From positions 1,773,421 to 1,837,420 of the forward strand of contig NZ_FNWC01000007.1 in the NCBI RefSeq assembly GCF_900104635.1: a stretch of 64,000 bases of DNA, written 5' to 3'. The notes beneath the pieces are model-generated. The model made no database searches and was not told where the DNA came from. It saw only the letters and a program-made list of their open reading frames with translations. Positions 51,158-60,656 of this stretch are shown here, piece by piece; the stretch's first letter is position 1; each line of letters opens with the position of its first letter. Origin of the DNA: Coprococcus phoceensis. GTDB lineage: Bacteria > Bacillota > Clostridia > Lachnospirales > Lachnospiraceae. The translations under genes were made by a program, and so were the position numbers.

Positions 51158-51197
51158 TTCTGCCTCCGATTTTTGCTCTTTTAATTTTACTTTTTAA

Positions 51198-54100
51198 TTA
51201 ATCTCTTTTCTTTTTTCTTCCAATGACAGTTACTCCGGCTGCCGCCATTGCCCCAAGGCACAGTGCGATAGACTGTGGGTCTCCCGTCTTGACAGGATCT
51301 TTCTTTTTATCCTCTTCCGGCTTCGTATTCTGAGTCTGATTCTGATTATCTTTTCCATCGTCTCCATTATCCGGTTTTGGATCCGTTTTCTCTTCAACAA
51401 CCGTAATTTCTACTTTGTCAGTTTTTCCATTGGATGCAGTTGCAATCACATTTGCCTTTCCGATCTTCTTTGCTGTGATCTGTCCGTCTTTATCCACTGT
51501 TATCACTGACTCATCAGAAGTTGTCCATGAGACTGTCTGATCTGTTGCATTATCCGGTGTAATCACTGCTTTTGCCGTTGTCGTCTCTCCGACTTTCAAT
51601 TCCGTCTTATTTACAGTCACTTTGACTGATTCCACTTCTACTTCCCCTGGCTCCGGATTCTCTGGAAGGTCTTTCAGCGTTTCTTCCAATGTCTTCGTTG
51701 CAAGATCCACATCATTTTGTTCTGCCAGTGTGTTTTCGTACATTGCCTCTGCTTTCATATATGCATCCATAAAAGCATCATATCCCTTTGCATCTGCAAA
51801 TGTCAGACCGAACTCTTCGCATTTTTCTTCCGCTGCTTTCACTTGCTCTTTCAGCGCTGTCTTGTCCACTGCCTCATACGCTTCGAATTCCCTCAATTTG
51901 AACGTATTGTTTCCATTCAGACTTACTCCCTGCATTTTAATGTAACGTGTGTGAATCGGTTGTGCAAACGTGATTGTATTGACACTTTCTCCATCTACAG
52001 TCTGTAAATCTTTCCACACACTTCCATCTTCTGAAATCTGAATCTTAAAACTTTTTGGCGCTCGATCCCATTGCAGTACCAGCTTACTGATATCTTGCTC
52101 TTCCAGCATATCTACCGCAAATGCGCTGTCCGCATATGCACCCTCAAAATACGAATCTTTTTCACTCACATCTGTGCCATGCTTTCCATCCAGAGCATTG
52201 CCGTCACCATCAATTGCTTTCCAGCCGACACGAAGTTTTTTCCAGTCCACATCCTGATTGCCGTCACCTTTTCGCTGCGCTGTCCCTGCTGCTGCTGTCC
52301 CCTGAGACACATTGACTTCTGTCACTTCTTTTTTCTCTGAAACTTCTTTGATTTTTTCCGGTGACAATGCTTTGTTATATACTTTCAAATTTGCAAGTTC
52401 ACCCTCTATCCCTTTTCCTATAGAAGAAAGCGGAAATACAAATGTCGATAACAGATGCTCATAATCCGTCTCTGAATTCGTAGTTCGCAAAAGTGTCTTT
52501 TCTAATTTTCCATCAATGTACAACTTTGTCACCTGCTGCGTCCCGACAATTGTCATCTGCACCGGTTTGTCTGTTGGAATCTGGTAACCAAAGTCCTGTG
52601 TAAAGTAAGAACGATTAATCTGCAAGTTCCCTTTGTCATTGATTGACAATCTTCCATCGCGTCCGTCAAAAATATATGTCTCTCCATCACCATTGCCCTC
52701 TTTTGCAAGTCGAAGTTCAAATTGTACCGTGTATGGATAATCCATAGATCGAAGCTCCGTTTGCACCTCTGTATCTCCGTTCAGCTGAAGCCACGCTGTC
52801 CCAGCTTCTTCTTTTATCTTTGCATCCGAAATATTTCCGTTATATCCATTTCCGCTGGCATCATATACTTTTCCCTCCTTAACATTTGCAAAATCATAAT
52901 CCAGCACAAGCCCGGTCTCACTGTCTACATCTGCCCCCAAAGACACGCCCGGTCCCTGCTGTAATCTGTCATACTTGAAACTGTACTCTTCAAATGTCTG
53001 TGTCTCATCTGTTCCGCCCCATGTCTTTTCACTCAACACTGCTGCCTGACGCATGATACGTTCAAAATTATCTCTTTCTGTCACACCCATATCTGCAATG
53101 TCTGCCCAAAGCGCCGTCTTTGCTCCAAGAAGATTCGGCTCTGACTTGCTTACTTTGCTTCCTGTCATCACTGTCGGATCCCAGTTATTGAACACATGCT
53201 CCACATTGACAACATCTCGTTTGTCGCGCCCAGGATTTCCATACAGATGGAACGAATCTACATTGACTACTTTATATCCCTGTTCAATTCTATTCGCTGC
53301 ATTTTCCCATGAATTTGACCAGAAATCAATTTCAATATCGTTATATGCTTTTGCCTGATCTTGATTTTTGAAAAACTGGCTTGTCGATCCCCACATACGA
53401 ACCTTTTTGTCGTGATCCTTTACATTGTCTGCCATTTTACGGATATACTCCTGTACACCCGGTCGTTCCTGATCATTGATATTCCAGTACTCGTCTGCTC
53501 CGATGTTGACCGTGTCACCTAAAAATACATCCTCTTCCAGATACTCATCAAACAATGCATCCATAAACGCAAACGCAGAATCTTTTTTCTCCCCGGTCAT
53601 CGCAAGCAATTCCCAGTCTTTATCTGCATTGATATTTCCCTTAATTTCCGGAACCGCCTTCTGTGCCTCATCCAAATGATTTCTCACATATTTTGTAAAC
53701 AGAAGCGAATGTCCCGGAGCATCAATCTCTGAAATCGGATTAATTCCGTAATCCATCGCCAAATTCTGTAAATTCTTGTATTCTTCTTTTGTATATTGCG
53801 GCGAGCCGCCAAACACTTCGTTGTAATAGTCGTTCTTTTTCTCCGTCGTCTTAAGGCTTGGGAAGGTATCACTTTCCAGACGGAACATACCTTCTACGTT
53901 TTCCCAATGTTCATATTTATCACGGTCTGCATTTCCCGGCACATGTCGGTTATCATTCAGATGAAATTGTACTTCATTAATCTTATAGAACGCCAGCGCT
54001 TTCACAATATCTTCCAACGCATCCATTCGGTATGGTGTTCTTGCAATATCAATCATCACTCCACGGACTGCATATTTGGAAAAATCACGGGCAATTCCCT

Positions 54101-55925
54101 TCGGGAATTTAAATTCATCTTTCTGTGTATAAAATACCTGCTCTAAAGTCATCGCACCGTAAAGACATCCGTTGTATCCATTTCCAATGATGTGGATTCC
54201 ATCGTCATCTGCCTGCAGAAGATATCCCTCGTCTCCAAGTGTGTATGTATCTTCCACCTCAGACTCAATCAAAATGTCATCTGCATCTGATTCCTGTCCG
54301 CTTACAATTGCAAGTTCCATTCCGGTAATCTCTTTCATATCTTCCTGAAACTGTTTTGCAATTTTGTCTGCGCCAAGATTCGCCCCATCTTTCACAATGA
54401 TGCGTGAATTTTTCGTAAGCTTAAATTCTCCATCATAGCCGTACCATTCCTGAATACTCGGAATCACTTTTGGCTCCGCATTTTGATTTTCTACTTCCGG
54501 GAATAAATCAACATGTTTCTGTGTCTTTTTCGGAACTGCTACCTGGAAAGCTTTCTTTGCGACATCCGTCTCATCTTCTTTATTCACAACTTGAAGCATA
54601 ATCTCCATACTCTTGTAATCGTACATATTGTATGCGCTGATTTTTCCGTCATCTGTGATGACTTGAGGATACTCGCTTCCGATCACATGAATCTCATATC
54701 CTTCCGGTACCTGCGGAAGCGGCACTTCTGTCATGTCTGTTGTAATTGTATCCAGACCTTTCACCGTGTCAAGCACTTCTTTTGCACTTTCCGGCTCATA
54801 CGGTATCGGAACCTGCGTTCCGTTGATTTCAATTTCACGCACAGAGACACTGTTTCCGCCTGCCTGTGTGTTTACCTTGTTAAACTCAAAACGGACATAT
54901 TTATCCAATTCTTTTACTGTTTTGATAGAATCTACCTTATTCTGTTCTGCACTTGGCTCATGTGTAATATGTGCGACTTCTCTCCAATTATCTGTTTCGC
55001 TTGCTCTCGTCTTAATTGTATAGTCTGTAGAAAATACTAATTTAGAGAAAGAAATATCAATGCTTGTGATATCTGTCACATTATTTCCAAGATTTAATTC
55101 CAGCCATTGCATATTCTGTTTCTGATTCGCATCTGTTCCTGTTTTCATCTGAGGTGCAGACCATCTTGTCTCTTTATCGCCATCGACTGCTAAATTCGGT
55201 GTGCAGGACTCCATTCCAACTTCCACTCCGGATGCCGTGGCACGTTTTCCTTTCGCAATATTTCCGGTAACTGCATCCGGATTTTCTGGTTTTTCCGGCT
55301 TGTCCGGCTCACTCAAATCTCCGTACACCTCAAACTCATACACGCCGATTCCACGGCTTGCAGCCTGCGTGTTTCCTGATGTGAAACGCAGACGCAGATA
55401 ACGGGATACTTCCACCGGTTCCCCATCCTTTGTTACATCTACTTCTTTTATGATATTCGCATCATTGCCGGATGGCATCTCCACAGATTTAATTTCCGTC
55501 CATTTCGCATCTTCCGCCTGACTGTCCGATGTCTCAATAACAAAGTTTCCATATAATTTTGCAAAGAATTTCACAGTCACCTTTGAAATTTTTGCTGAGT
55601 TTCCGAGGTCGACTTCCAGCCATTCCTCCCGAAACTCCTGAACATCACTGCTCTGCCAGCGGCTGTTGATATTGTCTGTTGTGTTGTCCCCTTTTCCGTC
55701 AAACGCCAGTTCCGGTGTTCTTGCAGGATGCTCAGCAGATGCTCCTAATGAGTTTGATGCTCTTGCAGTTCTATTCAGAGCAATATTCGTCTGCTCATTT
55801 TCTTTTTCCATCGCCTGTTCTGTCTGAGTATTTTCTGCCGCAACTGATAACATACCAAGACCCGAAAGATTTCCTGCCGAAAGTGCCGCCGCCAATAAGA
55901 TTGCAATTACCTTTTTCCTTTTCAA
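51198..55925 (-). CDS. GH20 hexosaminidase or lacto-N-biosidase, wall-anchored
   Basis: 1575-aa secreted enzyme. A signal peptide (1-30) is followed by two CBM32 domains (~48-200, ~222-370) and the GH20b domain (~465-610). The GH20 barrel (~615-990) carries the catalytic Asp811-Glu812 pair in NIGADEYW. A LamG-like domain (~1010-1180), a third CBM32 (~1205-1345), one FIVAR-like module, a Big_2 domain and a PVKTGD sorting signal with helix and RKKKR complete it. The ADEYW form recalls lacto-N-biosidases more than the TDEVD form of StrH, so either terminal GlcNAc/GalNAc or lacto-N-biose release is possible. The start is a TTG with GAGAGG upstream. It is the first gene of the GH20-GH101 operon. 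Confidence 0.87.
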   Translation of the reverse strand: MKRKKVIAILLAAALSAGNLSGLGMLSVAAENTQTEQAMEKENEQTNIALNRTARASNSLGASAEHPARTPELAFDGKGDNTTDNINSRWQSSDVQEFREEWLEVDLGNSAKISKVTVKFFAKLYGNFVIETSDSQAEDAKWTEIKSVEMPSGNDANIIKEVDVTKDGEPVEVSRYLRLRFTSGNTQAASRGIGVYEFEVYGDLSEPDKPEKPENPDAVTGNIAKGKRATASGVEVGMESCTPNLAVDGDKETRWSAPQMKTGTDANQKQNMQWLELNLGNNVTDITSIDISFSKLVFSTDYTIKTRASETDNWREVAHITHEPSAEQNKVDSIKTVKELDKYVRFEFNKVNTQAGGNSVSVREIEINGTQVPIPYEPESAKEVLDTVKGLDTITTDMTEVPLPQVPEGYEIHVIGSEYPQVITDDGKISAYNMYDYKSMEIMLQVVNKEDETDVAKKAFQVAVPKKTQKHVDLFPEVENQNAEPKVIPSIQEWYGYDGEFKLTKNSRIIVKDGANLGADKIAKQFQEDMKEITGMELAIVSGQESDADDILIESEVEDTYTLGDEGYLLQADDDGIHIIGNGYNGCLYGAMTLEQVFYTQKDEFKFPKGIARDFSKYAVRGVMIDIARTPYRMDALEDIVKALAFYKINEVQFHLNDNRHVPGNADRDKYEHWENVEGMFRLESDTFPSLKTTEKKNDYYNEVFGGSPQYTKEEYKNLQNLAMDYGINPISEIDAPGHSLLFTKYVRNHLDEAQKAVPEIKGNINADKDWELLAMTGEKKDSAFAFMDALFDEYLEEDVFLGDTVNIGADEYWNINDQERPGVQEYIRKMADNVKDHDKKVRMWGSTSQFFKNQDQAKAYNDIEIDFWSNSWENAANRIEQGYKVVNVDSFHLYGNPGRDKRDVVNVEHVFNNWDPTVMTGSKVSKSEPNLLGAKTALWADIADMGVTERDNFERIMRQAAVLSEKTWGGTDETQTFEEYSFKYDRLQQGPGVSLGADVDSETGLVLDYDFANVKEGKVYDASGNGYNGNISDAKIKEEAGTAWLQLNGDTEVQTELRSMDYPYTVQFELRLAKEGNGDGETYIFDGRDGRLSINDKGNLQINRSYFTQDFGYQIPTDKPVQMTIVGTQQVTKLYIDGKLEKTLLRTTNSETDYEHLLSTFVFPLSSIGKGIEGELANLKVYNKALSPEKIKEVSEKKEVTEVNVSQGTAAAGTAQRKGDGNQDVDWKKLRVGWKAIDGDGNALDGKHGTDVSEKDSYFEGAYADSAFAVDMLEEQDISKLVLQWDRAPKSFKIQISEDGSVWKDLQTVDGESVNTITFAQPIHTRYIKMQGVSLNGNNTFKLREFEAYEAVDKTALKEQVKAAEEKCEEFGLTFADAKGYDAFMDAYMKAEAMYENTLAEQNDVDLATKTLEETLKDLPENPEPGEVEVESVKVTVNKTELKVGETTTAKAVITPDNATDQTVSWTTSDESVITVDKDGQITAKKIGKANVIATASNGKTDKVEITVVEEKTDPKPDNGDDGKDNQNQTQNTKPEEDKKKDPVKTGDPQSIALCLGAMAAAGVTVIGRKKKRD

Positions 55926-56081
55926 TTTCTTTTTCCTCTCTTTCCTGACCGCCTCAAGCCATTTCGTTTAGTATAACATATTTTTTCTGTTATAACCATT
56001 TATAATTGTAAACTTTCACCTGTATATTTTGTTTTCACTTTATTAGTATGTATATTTTGTATATTTTTCAGTCTTTTCACC

Positions 56082-56117
56082 AAAAAATAAGGAGCATATC
56101 ACAATGATACACTCCTT
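56082..56117 (-). terminator. Terminator of the ior/paaK operon
   Basis: AAGGAG/CTCCTT and TATCA/TGATA paired segments form an interrupted stem followed by ATTTTTT on the minus strand, right after the last ACT gene. Confidence 0.7.
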
Positions 56118-56121
56118 GTTC

Positions 56122-56553
56122 TTAACAATTTGCCTTGTACGCTTCATCCGCACTCCACACATCGAATCCATTTTCCCGTAAAACATCAACTGCTTTTTCC
56201 GGTTCATCTGATTTCAGCACCGCCGAGGCGTCTGCTCCATTGGCAAATGCATACATATATTCCACATTCACTTTTGCTTCCACCAATGCATGCATTGCTT
56301 TGCTAAGCGAACCGGTCGCATGTGGCACACGAATTGCAACCACATCTGTCAGCATCGCTGTAATCCCCGCTTCCTTTAAGACCATTCTTCCTTTCATCGG
56401 ATCTGATACAATCATGCGCAGCATCCCATAGTCTGCAGTGTCCGCAAGACTTAACGCCACAATATTGACATCATTTTTCCCTAATACTGTCAAAACCTCA
56501 TCAAGACGCCCTTCTCGATTCTCCAAAAATACGGATAATTGTTGAATTCTCAT
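56122..56553 (-). CDS. ACT-domain protein, tandem ACT (distal)
   Basis: 143-aa cytoplasmic protein made of two ACT-type units, starting IQQLSVFLENREGRLDEVL and continuing with a second copy near residue 70 (VVAIRVPHATGSLSKAMHAL). Such stand-alone ACT proteins accompany aryl-acid CoA ligase and indolepyruvate oxidoreductase genes and presumably sense an aromatic or branched amino acid. The ATG at 56553 follows GAGGAGGG; the frame is open 28 codons upstream, inside paaK. It is the last gene of the operon. Confidence 0.85.
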   Translation of the reverse strand: MRIQQLSVFLENREGRLDEVLTVLGKNDVNIVALSLADTADYGMLRMIVSDPMKGRMVLKEAGITAMLTDVVAIRVPHATGSLSKAMHALVEAKVNVEYMYAFANGADASAVLKSDEPEKAVDVLRENGFDVWSADEAYKANC

Positions 56554-56566
56554 ATTTTCCCTCCTC

Positions 56567-57883
56567 TTAAGATAGATTTCTCTTATCAATGACACGTTTC
56601 GCTTTTCCTTCGCTCCGCTCAATTGTCTTCGGCTCAACCAGCTTTACTTTCACTGCCACTCCAAGCGCCTGTTTTAACACTGCACCGATTTTATTTTTCA
56701 AACCATCCAACGCACGGATCTCATCCGAGAAGAAACGTTCATCTACTTCCACCATGACAGTCAGCGTATCCATATTGTTCTCGCGGTCAACAATCATCAG
56801 ATAGTGTGGTGCGACATCTCCACCCATACTTAAAAGTGCAGTTTCCACCTGAGTTGGGAACACATTGACACCACGAATGACTTTCATGTCGTCTGTACGT
56901 CCTTTGAATTTTGAAATTCGAGGGAGTGTTCTTCCACATGCACATGTGCTGTGGTCAATGCTCGTCAAATCTTTTGTCCGGTAGCGCAGAAGAGGCATCG
57001 CCTCTTTCGTGAGAGTTGTAAAGATCAACTCCCCTGTCTCTCCATCCGCACATGCTTTTCCCGTTGCCGGATCTAGGATTTCCGGATAGAAATGGTCTTC
57101 AAAAATATGCAATCCGTTATGATGGATACATTCAAACGCAACACCCGGTCCCATGATCTCACAAAGTCCATAAATGTCAAAGCAATTGATTCCAAGTATG
57201 TTTTCAATCTTTTGACGCATCTCCACAGTCCATGGCTCGGCTCCAAGTATTCCCGCCTTTAATTTCAATTTTTCTACAAGTCCGGCTTCCTGAAGTGATT
57301 CTGCCAAATGAAGTGCATAGGACGGCGTACATGCGATTGCTGTCGCTCCAAAATCTTCCATACACATCATCTGTCTCTTTGTGTTTCCAGCAGACATCGG
57401 AATCGCCATCGCACCTAATTTTCTTGTGCCAAAATCAAGTCCCATTCCTCCGGTAAAGAGACCATATCCATAACAGACATGAATGATATCCTCCTCGGTA
57501 AGTCCTGCCATCGTAAGACATCTTGCCACACACTCTCCCCAGAGATCCACATCACTCTGTGTGTAGGATGCAAGTGTCAGTTTTCCCGTCGTTCCGGAAG
57601 TTCCCTGTACTCTCGCTACCTGAGATTTCGGAACTGCCAAAAGTCCAAACGGATAGTTTTCTCTCAAATCCTCTTTCGTTGTAAATGGAAGTTTATCGAT
57701 ATCTTCCACTCCTTTGATATCTCCCGGTTCTACTCCAAGCGCTTTCATCTTCTCGTGGTAAAACGTAACATTTTTATATACCCGTTCCACCAGTTTTACC
57801 AATCGTTCACTTTGCAGAGCCGTCATCTCATCCCTGCTCATACATTCCACTTTCGGATCTCTGATCCTTTCCTTCCACTCCAT
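56567..57883 (-). CDS. paaK: Phenylacetate-CoA ligase family enzyme (second copy)
   Basis: 438-aa adenylate-forming enzyme linking an aryl acid (phenyl-, indole- or hydroxyphenylacetate) to CoA with ATP. AMP-binding motif VQGTSGTTGKLTLASYT is near residue 100; YRTKDLTSI with CACGRTLPR, and RSEGKAKRV at the end are also seen. The length is typical of PaaK. It lies between two ACT-domain genes downstream of iorAB. Beside indolepyruvate oxidoreductase it may run in reverse, conserving ATP from aryl-CoA, which is inference. Confidence 0.88.
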   Translation of the reverse strand: MEWKERIRDPKVECMSRDEMTALQSERLVKLVERVYKNVTFYHEKMKALGVEPGDIKGVEDIDKLPFTTKEDLRENYPFGLLAVPKSQVARVQGTSGTTGKLTLASYTQSDVDLWGECVARCLTMAGLTEEDIIHVCYGYGLFTGGMGLDFGTRKLGAMAIPMSAGNTKRQMMCMEDFGATAIACTPSYALHLAESLQEAGLVEKLKLKAGILGAEPWTVEMRQKIENILGINCFDIYGLCEIMGPGVAFECIHHNGLHIFEDHFYPEILDPATGKACADGETGELIFTTLTKEAMPLLRYRTKDLTSIDHSTCACGRTLPRISKFKGRTDDMKVIRGVNVFPTQVETALLSMGGDVAPHYLMIVDRENNMDTLTVMVEVDERFFSDEIRALDGLKNKIGAVLKQALGVAVKVKLVEPKTIERSEGKAKRVIDKRNLS

Positions 57884-57898
57884 CGCACTTCATCTCCT

Positions 57899-58318
57899 CT
57901 ATAACTCGTTTTCGTCTACAATCTTCACGTTTGCCTTTTTCAGACTTTCAATCGCTTTGTCAAAATCATCTGTATGGAACACCATGACAGGCGCCAGTCC
58001 ATCCCGGATAATAAACGAATAAATATAATTGATGTTAATCTTTCCTTCCGCAAGAATCGTCAGCATATTGTTGAGCGTCCCCTTCTTATCTTCCAACTCT
58101 GCGCCAAGCACTTCACTGACACGGACAACAAATCCTTTTGATGTCAGATATTCTTTTGCCTCCATCGGTTTGTCAACGATGAGACGCAAAATACCAAACT
58201 CCGGTGCATCAAACGAAGACACCGCCCGGATATTGATATGTGCTTCCGTCAACTGACTCGTCACATCCATAAGGCTTCCCGGCCTGTTTTCCACAAATAC
58301 GGATAACTGCTTAATCAT
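57899..58318 (-). CDS. ACT-domain protein, tandem ACT (proximal)
   Basis: 139-aa double ACT protein (IKQLSVFVENRPGSLMDV, second copy near residue 70), paralogous to the one at 56122-56553. The ATG at 58318 follows AGGAGG by six bases; eleven further upstream codons overlap the iorB 3' end and are not used. It sits between iorB and the second paaK. The two ACT copies may report on different aromatic or branched ligands. Confidence 0.85.
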   Translation of the reverse strand: MIKQLSVFVENRPGSLMDVTSQLTEAHINIRAVSSFDAPEFGILRLIVDKPMEAKEYLTSKGFVVRVSEVLGAELEDKKGTLNNMLTILAEGKININYIYSFIIRDGLAPVMVFHTDDFDKAIESLKKANVKIVDENEL

Positions 58319-58328
58319 AAGACACCTC

Positions 58329-58898
58329 CTACAATGTATAGCCGACATCAAATGCCTGCTTGTTTAGTTCCACAGTCTTTGGCGGCACCGTATGCTCGAT
58401 CACGTCATACCACTGCTCTTTTGTAAAATCCATGTGCTGTGCAGCAATTCCAAGCACGATCATATTAAACACTCTCGGATTGCCAAGCTTTTTTGCTTCC
58501 TCTGTCGCATTCACTGTATACACTTTATGTTCTTTCGCCAAATCTTCTAAAATGTGTTCCGGATACTGAGCCGCCCCGATCACAACAGGCATCGGATCAA
58601 TTCTCCAATCATTGGCAATCAACACACCGTCTTTTTTCAAGAAATGTGCATACCGGAGTGCTTCCAATCGTTCAAATGCGATAATGACATCTGCCTGCCC
58701 TTCTTCCACGATCGGCTCCGCAACTTTCTCTCCATAACGCACATATGTCACAACACTTCCGCCTCGCTGCGCCATGCCGTGCACCTCAGAAAGCTTCACA
58801 TCATATCCGCCCGCAATCGCAAGCCCACCTAAAATCCTGCTCGTGAGAAGTGTTCCCTGACCTCCCACACCTACAATCATAATATTTTTTGTCGTCAT
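58329..58898 (-). CDS. iorB: Indolepyruvate ferredoxin oxidoreductase, beta subunit
   Basis: 189-aa gamma-type 2-oxoacid oxidoreductase subunit. The N-terminal nucleotide-like loop VGVGGQGTLLTSRILGGLA and the segment SEVHGMAQRGGSVVTYVRYG are characteristic. With IorA it oxidises indolepyruvate, phenylpyruvate or hydroxyphenylpyruvate to the aryl-acetyl-CoA, reducing ferredoxin. Its start overlaps the iorA stop by one base (TAATG), so the subunits are co-translated. Confidence 0.94.
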   Translation of the reverse strand: MTTKNIMIVGVGGQGTLLTSRILGGLAIAGGYDVKLSEVHGMAQRGGSVVTYVRYGEKVAEPIVEEGQADVIIAFERLEALRYAHFLKKDGVLIANDWRIDPMPVVIGAAQYPEHILEDLAKEHKVYTVNATEEAKKLGNPRVFNMIVLGIAAQHMDFTKEQWYDVIEHTVPPKTVELNKQAFDVGYTL

Positions 58899-60655
58899 TA
58901 TCTGTCACCTGCCTCCACTAGTTCAATCGCCTCAAATTTACATAATGTCTCACAAAGTCCACATCCGGTGCACATCGTATCGTCGATATGAATCGTTCCG
59001 TCCGCATTTCTTGTCATTGCCGGACATCCCGGTTTCATACACATACCGCATTTTTTACACTTGTCTTCATGTGCAATATAAACCGGTTTCTTTGATTTAT
59101 CCAAAAGAACACATGGTGATTTTGTGATGATGACAGACACCTCGTCTTTTGCCACTTCTTCTTTTACCACTTTTTCTAACTTTTCAATATCAAACGCATT
59201 TACTTCCACTACGTTTTTCACACCAATTGCCCTGCAAAGCGCCGGAATATCGATTGCATATGTCGGCTCGCCGAGAAGTGTCTTGCCGGTCGCCGCATGG
59301 TCCTGATGCCCGGTCATTCCGGTTGTGGAATTATCAAGAATCATCACGGTTCCTGTCGCTCTATTGTACATCATATTCATAAGTGAATTCACGCCGGTAT
59401 GTAAAAATGTAGAATCCCCGATCACAGCTACCCAGTTCTTGATATAGTCTTTTCCTTTTGCCTTTTCCATTCCATGAAGACTTGAAATACTTGCTCCCAT
59501 ACAGATTGTTGTGTCCACAACACTAAGTGGTGCAACTGCCCCCAAAGTATAGCAGCCGATGTCTCCTGCCGCATGGATCTTCAACTTATTCAGCACATGG
59601 TAAACGCTTCTGTGTGGACATCCTGGACATAAAATCGGAGGTCTTCCCGGGACCTGTGCAGGTGCTTTCACATCTGCCTTTTCTCCGAGAATCGCCTCAC
59701 GGATCATATTGGCGCTATATTCACCCTGCACTGTAAAAATTTCTTTCCCGATTGCTTTCACCCCCCATGATTTCACCTGTTCTTCAATAACAGGATCCAA
59801 TTCTTCCACAATGTAGAGTGTCTCCACTTTCTGTGCAAACTCCTCAATCAATTTTTTCGGAAGTGGATTCACCATGCCAAGTTTTAACACAGACACATTT
59901 GGAATCGCTTCTTTTACATATTGATACGGAATTCCACTTGTGATAACACCAATTTTTGTATCATTCATCTCCACTTTATTGATCGCCATTGTGTTTGCCG
60001 CCTCTGCAAGCTCCAGATTTCGCTTCTCAATCTCAATATGGCGAAGCTTTGCATTGCCCGGCATCATAACATTTTTACGAATATCTTTTTCATACGGCTT
60101 ATCCTCCGGCTCCACGCGGTCACATAATTCCACCAGCCCCTGCGAATGCGCCAATCTTGTCGTTGTGCGGAAAATAACCGGACGGTCGAAGTTTTCACTG
60201 ATCTCATATGCAAACTTCATAAACTCTTTTGCTTCCATACTGTCTGATGGCTCCAGCACCGGCACCTGAGCTGCTCTTGCGACCATACGTGTATCCTGTT
60301 CATTTTGAGAACTGTAAAGCCCAGGATCATCTGCCACAATCACAACAAGACCGCCGTTGACTCCCATGTAAGAAACTGTATAGAGCGGATCTGCCGCCAC
60401 ATTCAGTCCCACATGTTTCATACATGCCATAGAACGTACCCCTGACACACTTGCTCCAATCGCAACTTCTGTTGCCACCTTTTCATTCGGTGACCACTCC
60501 GCATAAATATCATCTTTATATTTTACAAGATTCTCACTGATCTCTGTACTTGGCGTTCCCGGATACGCAGCAGACACTTTTACGCCCGCCTCATATGCTC
60601 CACGGGCAATTGCCTCATTGCCGAGCATAATTACTTTTTGATTCATATTTGCCAT
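58898..60655 (-). CDS. iorA: Indolepyruvate ferredoxin oxidoreductase, alpha subunit
   Basis: 585-aa catalytic subunit. The N-terminal pyrimidine-type domain has SAAYPGTPSTEISENL; the TPP-binding part has GDIGCYTLG and GDSTFLHTG near residues 380-430. Two [4Fe-4S] motifs close the C terminus (CKKCGMCMKPGC and CTGCGLCETLC). The ATG at 60655 has GGATGG nine bases upstream. An alternative at 60667 overlaps the paaK stop by 11 bases and its Shine-Dalgarno is too close. It is oxygen-sensitive, as expected for a strict anaerobe. Confidence 0.93.
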   Translation of the reverse strand: MANMNQKVIMLGNEAIARGAYEAGVKVSAAYPGTPSTEISENLVKYKDDIYAEWSPNEKVATEVAIGASVSGVRSMACMKHVGLNVAADPLYTVSYMGVNGGLVVIVADDPGLYSSQNEQDTRMVARAAQVPVLEPSDSMEAKEFMKFAYEISENFDRPVIFRTTTRLAHSQGLVELCDRVEPEDKPYEKDIRKNVMMPGNAKLRHIEIEKRNLELAEAANTMAINKVEMNDTKIGVITSGIPYQYVKEAIPNVSVLKLGMVNPLPKKLIEEFAQKVETLYIVEELDPVIEEQVKSWGVKAIGKEIFTVQGEYSANMIREAILGEKADVKAPAQVPGRPPILCPGCPHRSVYHVLNKLKIHAAGDIGCYTLGAVAPLSVVDTTICMGASISSLHGMEKAKGKDYIKNWVAVIGDSTFLHTGVNSLMNMMYNRATGTVMILDNSTTGMTGHQDHAATGKTLLGEPTYAIDIPALCRAIGVKNVVEVNAFDIEKLEKVVKEEVAKDEVSVIITKSPCVLLDKSKKPVYIAHEDKCKKCGMCMKPGCPAMTRNADGTIHIDDTMCTGCGLCETLCKFEAIELVEAGDR

Positions 60656-60656
60656 T

